From contig JAPMLR010000001.1 in NCBI GenBank assembly GCA_026410415.1, forward strand, positions 784,234-848,233: a stretch of DNA of 64,000 nt, given 5' to 3'. Origin of the DNA: Denitratimonas yunnanensis (SeqCode) (GTDB lineage: Bacteria > Pseudomonadota > Gammaproteobacteria > Xanthomonadales > Xanthomonadaceae). Below are positions 1-8,759 of this stretch, one piece after another (within the stretch, counting starts at the first letter, position 1; each line of letters starts with the position of its first letter). Both the position numbers and the translations under genes were made by a program. The notes beneath the pieces are model-generated. The model was not told where the DNA came from. It worked only from the letters and a program-made list of their open reading frames with translations, and did no database searches.

Positions 1-1008
1 GAGCTTGGCGCCCCAGAACCCGTTGTCGGCCTCGCGTTCGCTCCAGGTGGATCCGGATGCATTGGTGAAGCGCGTGCCGTTGTCGCGCTGCTCGTACATG
101 GCGAACAGGAACAGGCGATCCTTCACCAGCGGACCGGACGCCCACCCGTTGATCTTGGTGAAACTCTGGCGGTCATGGCTGGAGCGCACGTTGACCGAGC
201 CGTCAGCGTAGAACCGGTCCTCGCCATCGGCGCGCCAGGACGAGGGTTCGAAGGTCAGGCTGATGCCCCCCTTGAGCTCGTTGCCACCCGAGCGGGTGAC
301 GGCGTTGATCACGCCGCCGGTGCTGCGCCCGAACTCCACCGAGTAGCCGCCGGTCTTGACCTGGAACTCTTCGAAGAACGCGAACGGCGCAGTCGAGAAA
401 CTTTGGCGACGGTAGAAATCGGTGACATTGAGTCCGTTGATGAAAATCGAGTTCTCGGCGACCGACGAACCACCGAACGAAATGCCGCCGAAGCCCGAGT
501 TGCCGCTGACCACGCCAGGGGCGAGCAGCGCAACCGCCCCCAGGCTCTGCTCCACCGGCAGGCGCGCCCATTCTTCGCGCGTGATGTTGGTGGCCGACTC
601 GGTGGAATAGACATCCACGCGATTGACCACGCGATTGCCCACGACTTCGATCGTGGCCAGATTGGTCACGTCACCGTCGCCGCCCAGGTTGACGGTGGTG
701 GTGCCACCGAGGGAAACATTCACCGTGACCGGCTCGCCGACTTCCCGACCAGCACGAAGCACGCGCAAGCTGTAGTCACCGATCGGCAACTGGTTCAGAC
801 GATAGCTGCCATCGGAGGACACCGTGACCGTGCGCGTTGCGCCGGTGGCGTTGTTGACCAAGGTGATCTGATCCCCCGAGTTGGCCCGACCCGCCACTGC
901 ACCCATCGCGCTTTGCGCATAGGCCGGCGCGACCGCCAGGGTGGACAGGCAGGCGCCCAGCGCAAGGCTCAGGACGGATTTTCGCAAGCATGGAATGCGG
1001 CGTGTCAT
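1..1008 (-). CDS. TonB-dependent receptor, N-terminal part (cut by window edge)
   Basis: Outer-membrane TonB-dependent receptor of the Oar-like type. The first 336 codons are present and the C-terminal barrel lies beyond position 1. A signal peptide ends near AYAQS (residues 27-32). It is followed by a carboxypeptidase-regulatory-like beta-sandwich (about 35-105, with the typical DGSYRLNQLPIGDYSL pattern) and then a plug domain (about 115-230) with VKTGGYSVEFGRSTGGVINAVTRSGG, the usual plug/barrel junction of this class. Translation starts at the ATG at 1008, inside the stop region of the upstream gene (ATGA overlap), so it should be coupled to the transglutaminase-like gene. The substrate cannot be read from this part. 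The family call is firm; the ligand is unknown. Confidence 0.93.
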   Translation of the reverse strand, partial: MTRRIPCLRKSVLSLALGACLSTLAVAPAYAQSAMGAVAGRANSGDQITLVNNATGATRTVTVSSDGSYRLNQLPIGDYSLRVLRAGREVGEPVTVNVSLGGTTTVNLGGDGDVTNLATIEVVGNRVVNRVDVYSTESATNITREEWARLPVEQSLGAVALLAPGVVSGNSGFGGISFGGSSVAENSIFINGLNVTDFYRRQSFSTAPFAFFEEFQVKTGGYSVEFGRSTGGVINAVTRSGGNELKGGISLTFEPSSWRADGEDRFYADGSVNVRSSHDRQSFTKINGWASGPLVKDRLFLFAMYEQRDNGTRFTNASGSTWSEREADNGFWGAKL

Positions 1009-2606
1009 GGGTGCTCTCCAGAGGTTGATGGTGCAGGTGCAGGGGGCAGGACCACCGCGTTGAACCGATAGTCCCATTGATCGAAGTAGAGGTTGCCGCC
1101 GCTCCACTCGGCTTCGCCGCGTTGCGAGTCGACGGTTTCGGAACGGAAGTACTGCTTGGGTGGGTCGAAGGGCGTGGAAATGGCATCGTTGAACGCGATG
1201 CGGTAAGCATCCAGCCCGCCGAGGTAGAACCAGCGCAGGCTGGGGTCGTCGCTGTCCAGGCGACCGGTGGTCACGTCCATGGGCACCCAGCCGTAAGGCG
1301 GCAGGTACAGCATTCCCCAGTCATGCATGTTGTCGTAGCCGACCTCGTTGTCCGAGAAGGTCCAGCCCGATTGCCAGCGCGCCGGGATCCCGTTGAGCCT
1401 GAGCAGGGCGATCAGCAACAGGGTCTGCTGGCCACAATCGGCATGTCCGGCGTTCAGTGCGTACTCGCTGATGTTGCTGATGGTCGAATACTCGCGCGCC
1501 CCGGCCCATGGAATGTCGTCCACCGCGGCAAACAGCTTCCGTGCGATCCGGTACGGGTTGGTCTCGTCGCCCACCACGCGCGCCGAATGCAGTCGCAGCG
1601 CATCGGTGAACACGACGTGTGGCGGCTCTTCGGCCAGATACGGCGCAATGGCCTGCCCGTCATCGGTGTCCGCAGCAGGAATGGGCAACACCGCATCCGG
1701 GGCGATCGCCCGATGCTGGGCGTGGATCGTCACTTCATAGGTGATGGAGAATTCGGTCGGCCTGCCTGCCTCCGCCGGTTTTTCCAGATACACGGTGCGT
1801 TGCAGCGTGCTCTCCGGCGCGACGCGACGTGCCGCCGGTTCGCTCGCCAGCAGGATCACGTCCTGCTGCTGGCCGGGAATGGCTCGCGGGAAGGGAATCC
1901 AGGCCCGGATCACCTCGCCCGCCGGCACCGCATCAGGCTTCACCGTCAGCGACTGCACCACGCGCACCCGACGCGATGCCACGAAACGTTCGCCCGTCTG
2001 CTGCGCCGCCGTGACTACCTCGGCATGGTGTGGATGCAGCGTCTCGAACGGACCATCCCGGAACGGCTGATCCGGATCGGCACGCATCGCACGGGCCCGA
2101 GCACTCAGACGGAACAGGTTGGACGGCGCGCGGTTGAAGTAACGCAACTGGCCATCGATGCGCATCGACTCCAACAGACCCTCCGCATCGAACGCGTCGA
2201 ATTCCGCCTCGGTCAGATCGGGAATCTGGCGGCGTACCCGAGCGATGGCGTCGTCTCGCGTCAAGCCGAAATCCATCGCGATGCGCCGCATGCGTTCGCG
2301 CTCGAATCGAAGGGCCTCGTGCGGTGCACCGATCTCGGAGGAAATGGCCGCGTCGATGGCACGTTCCGCGGCTGCGAAGTCGCCCCGGTCTACCAGCGCA
2401 ATCATCTCCTCCAGTGGTGTCACGGCGTGAACCTGGAGTGATGAATCGGCGGCGCCGAAGTCAGGCCGGTTGGAGGGTGCGGAACACGCCGCGAGCAAAG
2501 CAAGCATCGACAGCGCCGCACCCGTCAGCGCCCTCTCGCATCTCCTGCGTCGCGCCGGTTCGGGTTGGAGCTGTACGGTCGCTTCCACGCCATCCACCCT
2601 GCTCAT
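1005..2606 (-). CDS. Transglutaminase-like cysteine-protease-fold lipoprotein
   Basis: Predicted 533-aa lipoprotein. A basic N-terminus and hydrophobic stretch end in a lipobox (L38-A-A-C41). The C-terminal half holds a transglutaminase-like domain with a clear catalytic triad: C391 in HADCGQQT, H428 in MHDWG and D444 in PMDVTTG. Bacterial members are usually peptidases or amidases rather than cross-linkers. The start at 2606 was chosen because GGGGGAG sits 7 bases upstream; an ATG 22 codons earlier is possible. The stop overlaps the start of the TonB-dependent receptor by four bases. A secreted or periplasmic hydrolase coupled to an outer-membrane importer suggests joint processing and uptake of a peptide-like substrate, which is an inference. 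Confidence 0.85.
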   Translation of the reverse strand: MSRVDGVEATVQLQPEPARRRRCERALTGAALSMLALLAACSAPSNRPDFGAADSSLQVHAVTPLEEMIALVDRGDFAAAERAIDAAISSEIGAPHEALRFERERMRRIAMDFGLTRDDAIARVRRQIPDLTEAEFDAFDAEGLLESMRIDGQLRYFNRAPSNLFRLSARARAMRADPDQPFRDGPFETLHPHHAEVVTAAQQTGERFVASRRVRVVQSLTVKPDAVPAGEVIRAWIPFPRAIPGQQQDVILLASEPAARRVAPESTLQRTVYLEKPAEAGRPTEFSITYEVTIHAQHRAIAPDAVLPIPAADTDDGQAIAPYLAEEPPHVVFTDALRLHSARVVGDETNPYRIARKLFAAVDDIPWAGAREYSTISNISEYALNAGHADCGQQTLLLIALLRLNGIPARWQSGWTFSDNEVGYDNMHDWGMLYLPPYGWVPMDVTTGRLDSDDPSLRWFYLGGLDAYRIAFNDAISTPFDPPKQYFRSETVDSQRGEAEWSGGNLYFDQWDYRFNAVVLPPAPAPSTSGEHP

Positions 2607-2662
2607 CCCATGCTCCCCCATTTGCATCGCAGTGCTAAGCCACTGAACGACACCCCAAAAGG

Positions 2663-2691
2663 TATGTAACATGCAACCGGAGGGGAGTCAA
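2663..2691 (-). promoter_or_regulatory. Putative sigma70 promoter for the transglutaminase-like/TonB receptor pair
   Basis: On the minus strand: TTGACT (2691-2686), a 17-base spacer and TACATA (2668-2663), with TG one base before the -10 box (extended -10). It lies 57 bases upstream of the chosen start at 2606, in the only A+T-rich patch of the divergent gap. Confidence 0.5.
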
Positions 2692-2705
2692 TAATTTATT
2701 CCTGT

Positions 2706-2733
2706 TTGATATTTTTTCGGAAGCATCTATTCT
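2706..2733 (+). promoter_or_regulatory. Putative sigma70 promoter for the wall-peptide recycling operon
   Basis: TTGATA (2706-2711), a 16-base spacer with a run of six T, and TATTCT (2728-2733). The distance to the NlpC/P60 start at 2786 is 52 bases. It is divergent from the minus-strand promoter about 15 bases away, so one regulator could act on both. Confidence 0.5.
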
Positions 2734-2785
2734 TCGCGAACCTGCGGGCCTCCATGCAGGCCATCCCACAGCGCACAGGGAAGCG

Positions 2786-4252
2786 ATGATGAGAATGGCG
2801 AGAATCGAAGCCTCCCCCGGCTGGCCTCGCGGCCGATCCGCCGCGCTGCTCTGGCTGTCGAGCATGCTGCTCGTCGCCTGCGCCACAGCACCGGCTCCAG
2901 CCCCCGTCAGCAGCCCGGCCTCACTTTCATTCGAAACAGGCGTACCCGGCGTCACCGCCGCGCGCATGACGCCGGACTACTGGATCGCCCGCGCACCCAC
3001 CCCGGAAAGCGTCGTACTGGACGGTGCCGAGATCGCCGCGCAGAACGCGCGCCTCAACGCCAGCGACCGCGCCGTGCTCGATCTTGCCGCGCTGCCCGAT
3101 GTGCTCGATGGCAACGACGTGCGCGCCAGAATCGAGTCGCTGTCATCGCGCCCGCAGCGCGAGCTGTTCGACGTTGCCGGCACCACCGTGCCGGCGACGA
3201 CGCTCGATCAGCTTTCCGACGCGTTGGCGCTGGAAACGATCACCGCCCCGGTCGCACCGCGTTTCGGCTTGGTCGTGCGCCGCGCCGACCTGCGTACCTT
3301 TCCGACAACCGAGCGCGTGTTTTCGCGCCCCGGCGACACCGACATCGATCGGTTCCAGGAATCGGCCCTGTTTCCCGGCACACCGGTCGCGGTGCTGCAC
3401 GAAAGTCGCGATGGCGCGTGGTGGTTCGTCGCCAGTCGTCTTTATTCGGCCTGGATCGAGGCTCGTCATGTGGCCCTCGCTCCACGTGCCGAGGTGTTCG
3501 ACTACACCACGCGCACGCCTTACCTCGTCGTGACCGGCGCGCAAGCGCGCACCGTCTTCACCCCCGAGGCGCCGGCCGTGTCGGATCTGGTGCTGGACAT
3601 GGGATTGCGCATTCCGCTGATGCCCGACTGGCCGCCCAATCGGCAGGTCAACGGACAGTTCCCCCTGGGCAGCCATGTGGTCGCCCTGCCGATTCGCAGC
3701 GATGACGGCGGGCTGGAAATCGCGCCCGCGCTGGTGCCGCGCAGCGCCGACGTGCGTGCCGATTACCTTCCGCTGACACGTGCCAATCTGTTGCAACAGT
3801 CCTTCAAGTTCCTCGGCGAACGCTACGGCTGGGGCCATTCCTACGGCACCCGCGATTGCAGCGGATTCGTGTCGGAGGTGTACCGCAGCTTCGGCATCGA
3901 GATGCCGCGCAACACGCGCGATCAGGGCGTCAGCACCGCGTTCGACCGCATCGCCTTCACCGAAACCGACGACTACGCCGCGCGTGTGAAGGTACTGCGG
4001 ACGCTCGACGTGGGCGACCTGATCTACATCCCCGGCCACGTCATGATGGTGATCGGCCACGACGACGACGAAATCTGGTTGATCCACGACACCAGCGGCA
4101 TGCGCTACCGCGATGCCGAAGGACGCATCGTGCCGGTGCGTCTGAACCAGGTCGCCGTCACTCCGTTGCTGGCCCTGCTGGCCGACTCGGAAACGTCCTA
4201 CGTGGACCTGATCTACAGCATCCAGCGCATCCGCCGCGTGGATTCCCCCTGA
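2786..4252 (+). CDS. NlpC/P60 cell-wall endopeptidase lipoprotein with SH3-like domains
   Basis: A 488-aa lipoprotein (lipobox LLVAC near residue 32). Bacterial-SH3-like segments occupy roughly residues 140-330 (for example SRDGAWWFVASRLYSAW). A C-terminal NlpC/P60 domain has C358 in RDCSGFVSEVYRSFG, H418 in PGHVMMVIG and H434 in WLIHDTSG. This fold cuts the gamma-D-Glu-diaminopimelate bond of peptidoglycan peptides; YkfC of Bacillus has the same SH3-NlpC layout. The next gene is a dipeptide epimerase, the same pairing as ykfB/ykfC, which strongly supports a role in releasing L-Ala-D-Glu. The start has AGGGAAG 3-9 bases upstream; a second ATG follows immediately. Confidence 0.92.
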   Translation: MMRMARIEASPGWPRGRSAALLWLSSMLLVACATAPAPAPVSSPASLSFETGVPGVTAARMTPDYWIARAPTPESVVLDGAEIAAQNARLNASDRAVLDLAALPDVLDGNDVRARIESLSSRPQRELFDVAGTTVPATTLDQLSDALALETITAPVAPRFGLVVRRADLRTFPTTERVFSRPGDTDIDRFQESALFPGTPVAVLHESRDGAWWFVASRLYSAWIEARHVALAPRAEVFDYTTRTPYLVVTGAQARTVFTPEAPAVSDLVLDMGLRIPLMPDWPPNRQVNGQFPLGSHVVALPIRSDDGGLEIAPALVPRSADVRADYLPLTRANLLQQSFKFLGERYGWGHSYGTRDCSGFVSEVYRSFGIEMPRNTRDQGVSTAFDRIAFTETDDYAARVKVLRTLDVGDLIYIPGHVMMVIGHDDDEIWLIHDTSGMRYRDAEGRIVPVRLNQVAVTPLLALLADSETSYVDLIYSIQRIRRVDSP

Positions 4253-4266
4253 TACCGGATGACCCG

Positions 4267-5361
4267 ATGAAGATTTCCGACATCACCTTGGGACGCATCA
4301 AGGTTCCGCTCAAGACCCCGTTCAAGACCGCGCTGCGCACGGTCAACGCGGTGGAAGACATCGTGGTCGTGATCCACACCGACAGCGGACACACGGGGTA
4401 TGGCGAAGCTGCCGCAACCGCGGTGATCACCGGCGACACGCATGGCTCGATCATCGAGGCCATCCTCGCGTACATCCGTCCACGCCTGATCGGACAGGAC
4501 ATCGCCGACCTCAACCACATCGTGCATCTGATCCAGACTGCCCTGGAGCGCAACACCAGCGCCAAGGCCGCCGTGGAAATCGCGGTTTACGACCTGTGGG
4601 CGCAGCGCTACGACGCACCGCTGTACCAACTGCTTGGCGGTGGCGAGCCGGTGGTCGCCACCGACATCACGATCAGCGTGGACCACATCGACAAGATGGT
4701 GGCCGACTCGCTGGCCGCGATCGAGCGCGGCTTCACCTCGCTCAAGATCAAGGTCGGCAAGGACATCGGCCTGGACGTGGAACGCGTGCGTGCGATCTAT
4801 GCCGCCGTCGAAGGCCGCGCCTTGCTGCGCCTGGATGCCAATCAGGGCTGGAGCGCCAAGCAAGCCGTGCATGCCATGCATTCGCTGGAAGATGCCGGAG
4901 TGCGGCTGGAGCTGCTGGAACAACCGGTGAAGGCGCGTGACCTGAAGGGCCTGAAGTATGTCACCGAACGAATCCACACGCCGGTGATGGCCGACGAAAG
5001 CGTGTTCGGGCCGCTCGAAGTGCTGGAGCTCATTCGCATGCGCGCCGCCGACATCATCAACATAAAGCTGATGAAAACGGGCGGTTTGTCCAACGCCATC
5101 CGCATCGCCGACATCGCCGAGATGCACGGCGTCGAATGCATGATCGGCTGCATGATCGAAACCAGCATCAGCGTGGCCGCCGCTGTCCATCTCGCCGTGG
5201 CGAAGTCGTCGATCATCACGCGCGTGGACCTGGACGGCCCCTCACTGTGCCAGTTCGATCCCGTGGAAGGCGGCGTCACCTTCAACGACTCGGAAATCTC
5301 CATCGGCGACGCACCGGGGCTGGGCATCCGCGCCATCCTCGGACTGGAGCCGATCACGTGA
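4267..5361 (+). CDS. L-Ala-D/L-Glu epimerase (enolase superfamily)
   Basis: A 364-aa enolase-superfamily dipeptide epimerase. Acid-base lysines K160 and K162 (LKIKVGK) and K267 (INIKLMKTGG) and metal ligands D190 (RLDANQGW), E218 (LLEQPV) and D243 (ADESVFG) are all present. They lie within one residue of the positions known for the Bacillus enzyme. It epimerises the D-Glu of L-Ala-D-Glu so that ordinary dipeptidases can degrade it. It starts 14 bases after the NlpC/P60 stop and is 13 bases before the next gene, so all are co-transcribed. Specificity for Ala-Glu rests on motif match and on the neighbouring wall endopeptidase. Confidence 0.93.
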   Translation: MKISDITLGRIKVPLKTPFKTALRTVNAVEDIVVVIHTDSGHTGYGEAAATAVITGDTHGSIIEAILAYIRPRLIGQDIADLNHIVHLIQTALERNTSAKAAVEIAVYDLWAQRYDAPLYQLLGGGEPVVATDITISVDHIDKMVADSLAAIERGFTSLKIKVGKDIGLDVERVRAIYAAVEGRALLRLDANQGWSAKQAVHAMHSLEDAGVRLELLEQPVKARDLKGLKYVTERIHTPVMADESVFGPLEVLELIRMRAADIINIKLMKTGGLSNAIRIADIAEMHGVECMIGCMIETSISVAAAVHLAVAKSSIITRVDLDGPSLCQFDPVEGGVTFNDSEISIGDAPGLGIRAILGLEPIT

Positions 5362-5374
5362 CACGGGAGCGCGC

Positions 5375-6214
5375 ATGTCCTGGCTGGTGAAGATCCGCGC
5401 CGAGCGCGACCAGATGTCCGCGATCGAGCGGCGCATCGCGGACTTCATCCTGGACAATGCCCAGTTGCTGCGCGACTACTCCTCGCAACAGCTCGCCAAT
5501 GCACTTGGCATCAGCCAGTCGAGTGTCGTGAAATTCAGCCAGAAGCTGGGCTTCAAGGGTTACCCCGACCTGAAGTTCTCCGTGGGCGAGGAGCTGGCGC
5601 GCCATGGCAGCGATGCCGACAGCACGGATGGCGGCACTGCCGTCGAGGAGTCGCCCTCGGACACGCTCTGGCGCGCCAAGAGCGAGGCGCGCGAGGAAAC
5701 CGACCTGGTCAATCCTGCCGACGAGCTCGCCGCCGCGGTCGCGGCGCTGGAAAGTGCGCGACGGATCCTGGTGCTGGGCCAAGGCGAGGATGGCCTCAAT
5801 GCGATCGTGTTCGCCTCCCGGCTGGCGCAACTGGGCCTGCCGGCCCATGCCCACACCGACCGTGCGCTGGCGCTACCCACATTGTTGTCGATGGAAGCCG
5901 GCGACGTATTGTTCGTGCTGTCCGAGTTCGGCACCCAGCCGGGACTGGATCCGTTGCTGCGCAGTGTGCGCGCCAGCGGCGCACGCGTGATTTCAGTGAC
6001 GCGCCACACCGCCAACGCACTGCGGAGCCACGCCGACGTGGCCTTGCTGGTATCCGCTCACGCGAGCGAGCCGCACATCGAAGCGATGGCGTTCCGCACC
6101 GCGATGCAGCACTTGCTCGATGGCTTGCTGCTGCGTCTCTGGCAGACTCTGCGCAGCCGGCGCGAACATTTCGCGCAGATCCGCGAACGGCTCCAACAAC
6201 CCGACACGTTCTGA
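5375..6214 (+). CDS. MurR/RpiR-family transcriptional regulator (HTH + SIS)
   Basis: A 279-aa regulator. The N-terminal helix-turn-helix (residues about 1-75) includes YSSQQLANALGISQSSVVKF and the typical GFKGYPDLKF that follows it. A SIS sugar-phosphate-binding fold occupies about 115-250 (ILVLGQGEDGLNA; VLFVLSEFGTQPGLDPLL). Family members often sense phosphosugars such as MurNAc-6-phosphate and repress cell-wall recycling genes. Lying inside the recycling operon, it probably controls the divergent promoter gap at 2663-2733; effector and operator are not visible. Confidence 0.9.
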   Translation: MSWLVKIRAERDQMSAIERRIADFILDNAQLLRDYSSQQLANALGISQSSVVKFSQKLGFKGYPDLKFSVGEELARHGSDADSTDGGTAVEESPSDTLWRAKSEAREETDLVNPADELAAAVAALESARRILVLGQGEDGLNAIVFASRLAQLGLPAHAHTDRALALPTLLSMEAGDVLFVLSEFGTQPGLDPLLRSVRASGARVISVTRHTANALRSHADVALLVSAHASEPHIEAMAFRTAMQHLLDGLLLRLWQTLRSRREHFAQIRERLQQPDTF

Positions 6215-6227
6215 CACATCGACGCCC

Positions 6228-7037
6228 ATGCCGACCCGCCTCTGGCTCCCCGCCGCCCTGATATTCCTTGCCGCCTGCAGCGCCACGCCACCGCGCCCGG
6301 TCACCCACGAAACCGTGGCAGACACCCCTGATGAAAGCAGCGTCGAGTCACCACTGCTCCGAGCCCGGCAGCTGGTCGTGGTGAGCACACCGAGCTGGGA
6401 TTCGCCGCAGGGCGAACTGCATCGCTATGAACGTCGCGGCGTGGTCTGGCACGAGGTGGGACAAGCACATGCCGTATCACTCGGGCGAAACGGCTCGGCC
6501 TGGGGTCTCGGCCTGCATCCGGTGCCGCAACCTGGCCCGGAGAAGCACGAAGGCGACGGCCGCAGTCCCGCCGGTGTCTTCGCGCTGACATCCGCCTTCG
6601 GCTACGACCCGCAGCAGAACACCGCACTCCCTTACCTGCCGATGCAGGAAAGCCATTACTGCATCGACGTTCCCGCTTCGCCGCTTTACAACCGCATCGT
6701 CGACGCCAGGGACGTGGGTGCGGCGGCAGTTGCCGGCTCCACCGAGCCGATGCGCCTGGATCTGCACAACCAGGGCGACATCCGCTACGCACTGGGCATC
6801 ATCGTGGACCACAACCCGCACGCGGTACCCGAAAAGGGAAGCTGCATCTTCGTGCATCTGCGGCGTGCGCCGGACGAAACCACGGCGGGCTGCACTTCGA
6901 TGGAGGAAACCGACATGCAGGCGCTGCTGCAATGGATCGACCCCGAGCAACACCCAGTCTTGGTGCTGCTGCCGGAAGCCGAGTACGCGCGCCTGAAGTC
7001 CCGATGGGGATTGCCCGAGGTGGCGTTGCTGCAATGA
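6228..7037 (+). CDS. YkuD/ErfK-type L,D-transpeptidase-family lipoprotein
   Basis: A 269-aa lipoprotein with lipobox LAAC (residues 14-17). The YkuD-like catalytic region has H210 in IFVHLRR and nucleophile C222 in TTAGCTSM, the family HxxxxxxxxxxxGC pattern, preceded by GDGRSPAGVF near residue 108. Members form L,D cross-links or trim tetrapeptides. In this operon an L,D-carboxypeptidase or wall-peptide processing role seems more likely than bulk cross-linking, which is an inference. It starts 13 bases after the regulator stop and overlaps the following start by ATGA. Confidence 0.85.
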   Translation: MPTRLWLPAALIFLAACSATPPRPVTHETVADTPDESSVESPLLRARQLVVVSTPSWDSPQGELHRYERRGVVWHEVGQAHAVSLGRNGSAWGLGLHPVPQPGPEKHEGDGRSPAGVFALTSAFGYDPQQNTALPYLPMQESHYCIDVPASPLYNRIVDARDVGAAAVAGSTEPMRLDLHNQGDIRYALGIIVDHNPHAVPEKGSCIFVHLRRAPDETTAGCTSMEETDMQALLQWIDPEQHPVLVLLPEAEYARLKSRWGLPEVALLQ

Positions 7038-8308
7038 GCATGATCGCGATGAAGATTCCCGGCGCCACGACGCGCGTCATGATCGGCCTCGCCGCCGGCG
7101 CGGTGGTCGGTTTGCTGTTGGCGAAGTTTTCGCCCGATGCCGCCGGGCTGGTTGCCAGCATCGCCCGCCCCATCGGCAAGCTCTGGCTCGCCGCGCTGCA
7201 GATGACGGTCGTGCCATTGGTGCTGGCGCTGGTGATCCTCGGCGTCGCTTCTGCCAGCGATGCCGCTGCATCGGGACGTGTCGCGCGTCGCGCGCTGTTC
7301 GTTTTCATCGTCCTGCTCTGCGGCTTCGCCGCTTACGCCGCCGTGTGTGCGCCCCTACTGCTCTCGCTGTTTCCGCATAGCGAATCGCTGGCATCCACGT
7401 TGCGCGCAACGATGGACACGCCCGCCAGCATCGCTGCGCCGGGACTGGCCGACTGGGTAGCCAATGTGGTCCCGAGCAACGCCATCATGGCGGCGGCGCA
7501 AGGCGCGATGCTGCCGCTGGTGGTATTTGCGTTGTGCTTCGGCTTCGCGTTGACGCGGATTGCCGCGGAGCGTCGCGCTCAACTCGTCGGGCTCTTTCAC
7601 GGTCTGGCGGACACGATGATCGTGATCGTGCACGGCGTGCTGCTGCTGGCGCCGCTCGGCGTGTTCGCGCTGGTATTGGTGGTCTGTGTGGAGGCCGGTG
7701 CCGGCGTGATCGGTGCGCTGGTGGGCTACATCGGATTGCTCGTGGCGCTGTACCTCGGCGCGACCGCGTTGTGTTACGTGGTAGTCGCACTGGGTGCACG
7801 CGAATCACCGCTACGCTTCGCCAAAGCGATCCTGCCGGCGCAAGTCGTGGCGGCGAGCACCCAATCGTCGCTGGCCTCGTTGCCCGCGATGATCGACTGC
7901 GCGGACACGCGCCTCGGCTATCGACGCTCCGTGGTGGCGCTGGTACTGCCCATGGCGGTGACGCTGTTCCGCATCACCAGTCCGATCCAGTACCTCGCTG
8001 CGGCGTGCTTCATCGCCTGGGTGTACGGCATCGAACTGTCCGCCATGCAGTTGGGAACCGCCGCGTTGCTGGCCGTGGCGATCAGTCTCGGCTCGGTAGG
8101 CTTGCCCGGGCAAGTGAGCTTCATGGCGACGGTGATGCCCGTCACCCAGTCGCTCGGCCTGCCGTTGGAACCGCTAGGCTTGTTGTTGGCTGTGGACACC
8201 ATCCCCGATGTGTTCGCGACGACGGGCAACGTGACGGGCGATCTCACCGCTACCAGCCTGATCGCCAGGCACGAGAATGGCGCTTCCAGCGATATTTCCC
8301 CCGGCTGA
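7034..8308 (+). CDS. Dicarboxylate/amino acid:cation symporter (DAACS family)
   Basis: A 424-aa inner-membrane transporter with about eight to ten hydrophobic segments. It has the DAACS hallmarks: serine-rich hairpin ASTQSSLASLPAM (near residue 275), MAVTLFRITSPIQY, and a late DTIPDVFATTGNVTGD segment (near 395), the binding-site region of GltP/DctA transporters. The ATG at 7034 overlaps the stop of the upstream gene (ATGA). As the last gene of the wall-peptide operon it may take up glutamate, dipeptides or D-amino acids released by the upstream enzymes; the substrate is inferred from context only. Confidence 0.88.
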   Translation: MSMIAMKIPGATTRVMIGLAAGAVVGLLLAKFSPDAAGLVASIARPIGKLWLAALQMTVVPLVLALVILGVASASDAAASGRVARRALFVFIVLLCGFAAYAAVCAPLLLSLFPHSESLASTLRATMDTPASIAAPGLADWVANVVPSNAIMAAAQGAMLPLVVFALCFGFALTRIAAERRAQLVGLFHGLADTMIVIVHGVLLLAPLGVFALVLVVCVEAGAGVIGALVGYIGLLVALYLGATALCYVVVALGARESPLRFAKAILPAQVVAASTQSSLASLPAMIDCADTRLGYRRSVVALVLPMAVTLFRITSPIQYLAAACFIAWVYGIELSAMQLGTAALLAVAISLGSVGLPGQVSFMATVMPVTQSLGLPLEPLGLLLAVDTIPDVFATTGNVTGDLTATSLIARHENGASSDISPG

Positions 8309-8315
8309 ACGCGCG

Positions 8316-8345
8316 TTCGCACTTCCCCCGGCGGCGATCTATCAT
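8316..8345 (+). promoter_or_regulatory. Weak candidate promoter for the EGKCG-peptide cassette
   Basis: TTCGCA (8316-8321), an 18-base spacer and TATCAT (8340-8345), 34 bases before the precursor start. The -35 box is poor. The cassette starts only 70 bases after the symporter stop, so read-through from that operon is equally possible. I see no clear metal-regulator box. Confidence 0.3.
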
Positions 8346-8378
8346 CCCCGCTCCGTAGTCGCCCTCAAGGAGCACACC

Positions 8379-8741
8379 ATGAGCACGTCCCGTTTCGCTA
8401 CGCCGTTGATGCTTTCCCTCGCCGCCTCCGGCACCCTCGGCCTCGTGACCTCGCAGCAGGTGGAGGCCTTCGGCATTTCCGAATTGCCTCAGGGATACGG
8501 CTTGATCGACGACACCCAAAAGGCACCGAAGAAGCAGGAGGCAACGCCCGAGGACAAGGCGAAGCACGAAGGCAAATGCGGTGAAGGCAAGTGTGGAGAG
8601 GGCAAATGCGGTTCCGATCATGCCGAGCACAAGCACGAGCATCATGATCACGAGCACCATGCGAACGAAGACAAGACCGACGCCGAAGGCAAGTGCGGTG
8701 AAGGCAAGTGCGGCGAGGGCAAGTGCGGCGGCGCGGCCTGA
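8379..8741 (+). CDS. hvfA: HvfA-like RiPP precursor with six EGKCG motifs
   Basis: A 120-aa secreted precursor peptide. An N-terminal signal peptide (about residues 1-30, cleavage near VEA) is followed by the GISELPQGY block seen in this family and a charged linker. Then come two triplets of EGKCG (64-78 and 103-117). The only cysteines are C67, C72, C77, C106, C111 and C116. Between the triplets lies a His-rich stretch (81-94, eight His). In the Haemophilus HvfA and bufferin systems, an MNIO enzyme converts such cysteines into oxazolone/thioamide groups that bind copper. Here the two genes for that enzyme pair follow directly. AAGGAG lies eight bases before the ATG. Function is inferred from motif and context. 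Confidence 0.9.
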   Translation: MSTSRFATPLMLSLAASGTLGLVTSQQVEAFGISELPQGYGLIDDTQKAPKKQEATPEDKAKHEGKCGEGKCGEGKCGSDHAEHKHEHHDHEHHANEDKTDAEGKCGEGKCGEGKCGGAA

Positions 8742-8759
8742 TCGCCAATCGCCTGCGGC

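Noticed and set aside
1077..2441. 454-codon open frame on the plus strand
   Set aside because: Antisense to the transglutaminase-like gene, which has a complete catalytic triad and lipobox.
8581..8730. The repeated GGCAAGTGCGG-like units as a CRISPR or DNA repeat array
   Set aside because: They encode the EGKCG motifs of the precursor peptide; there are no spacers.
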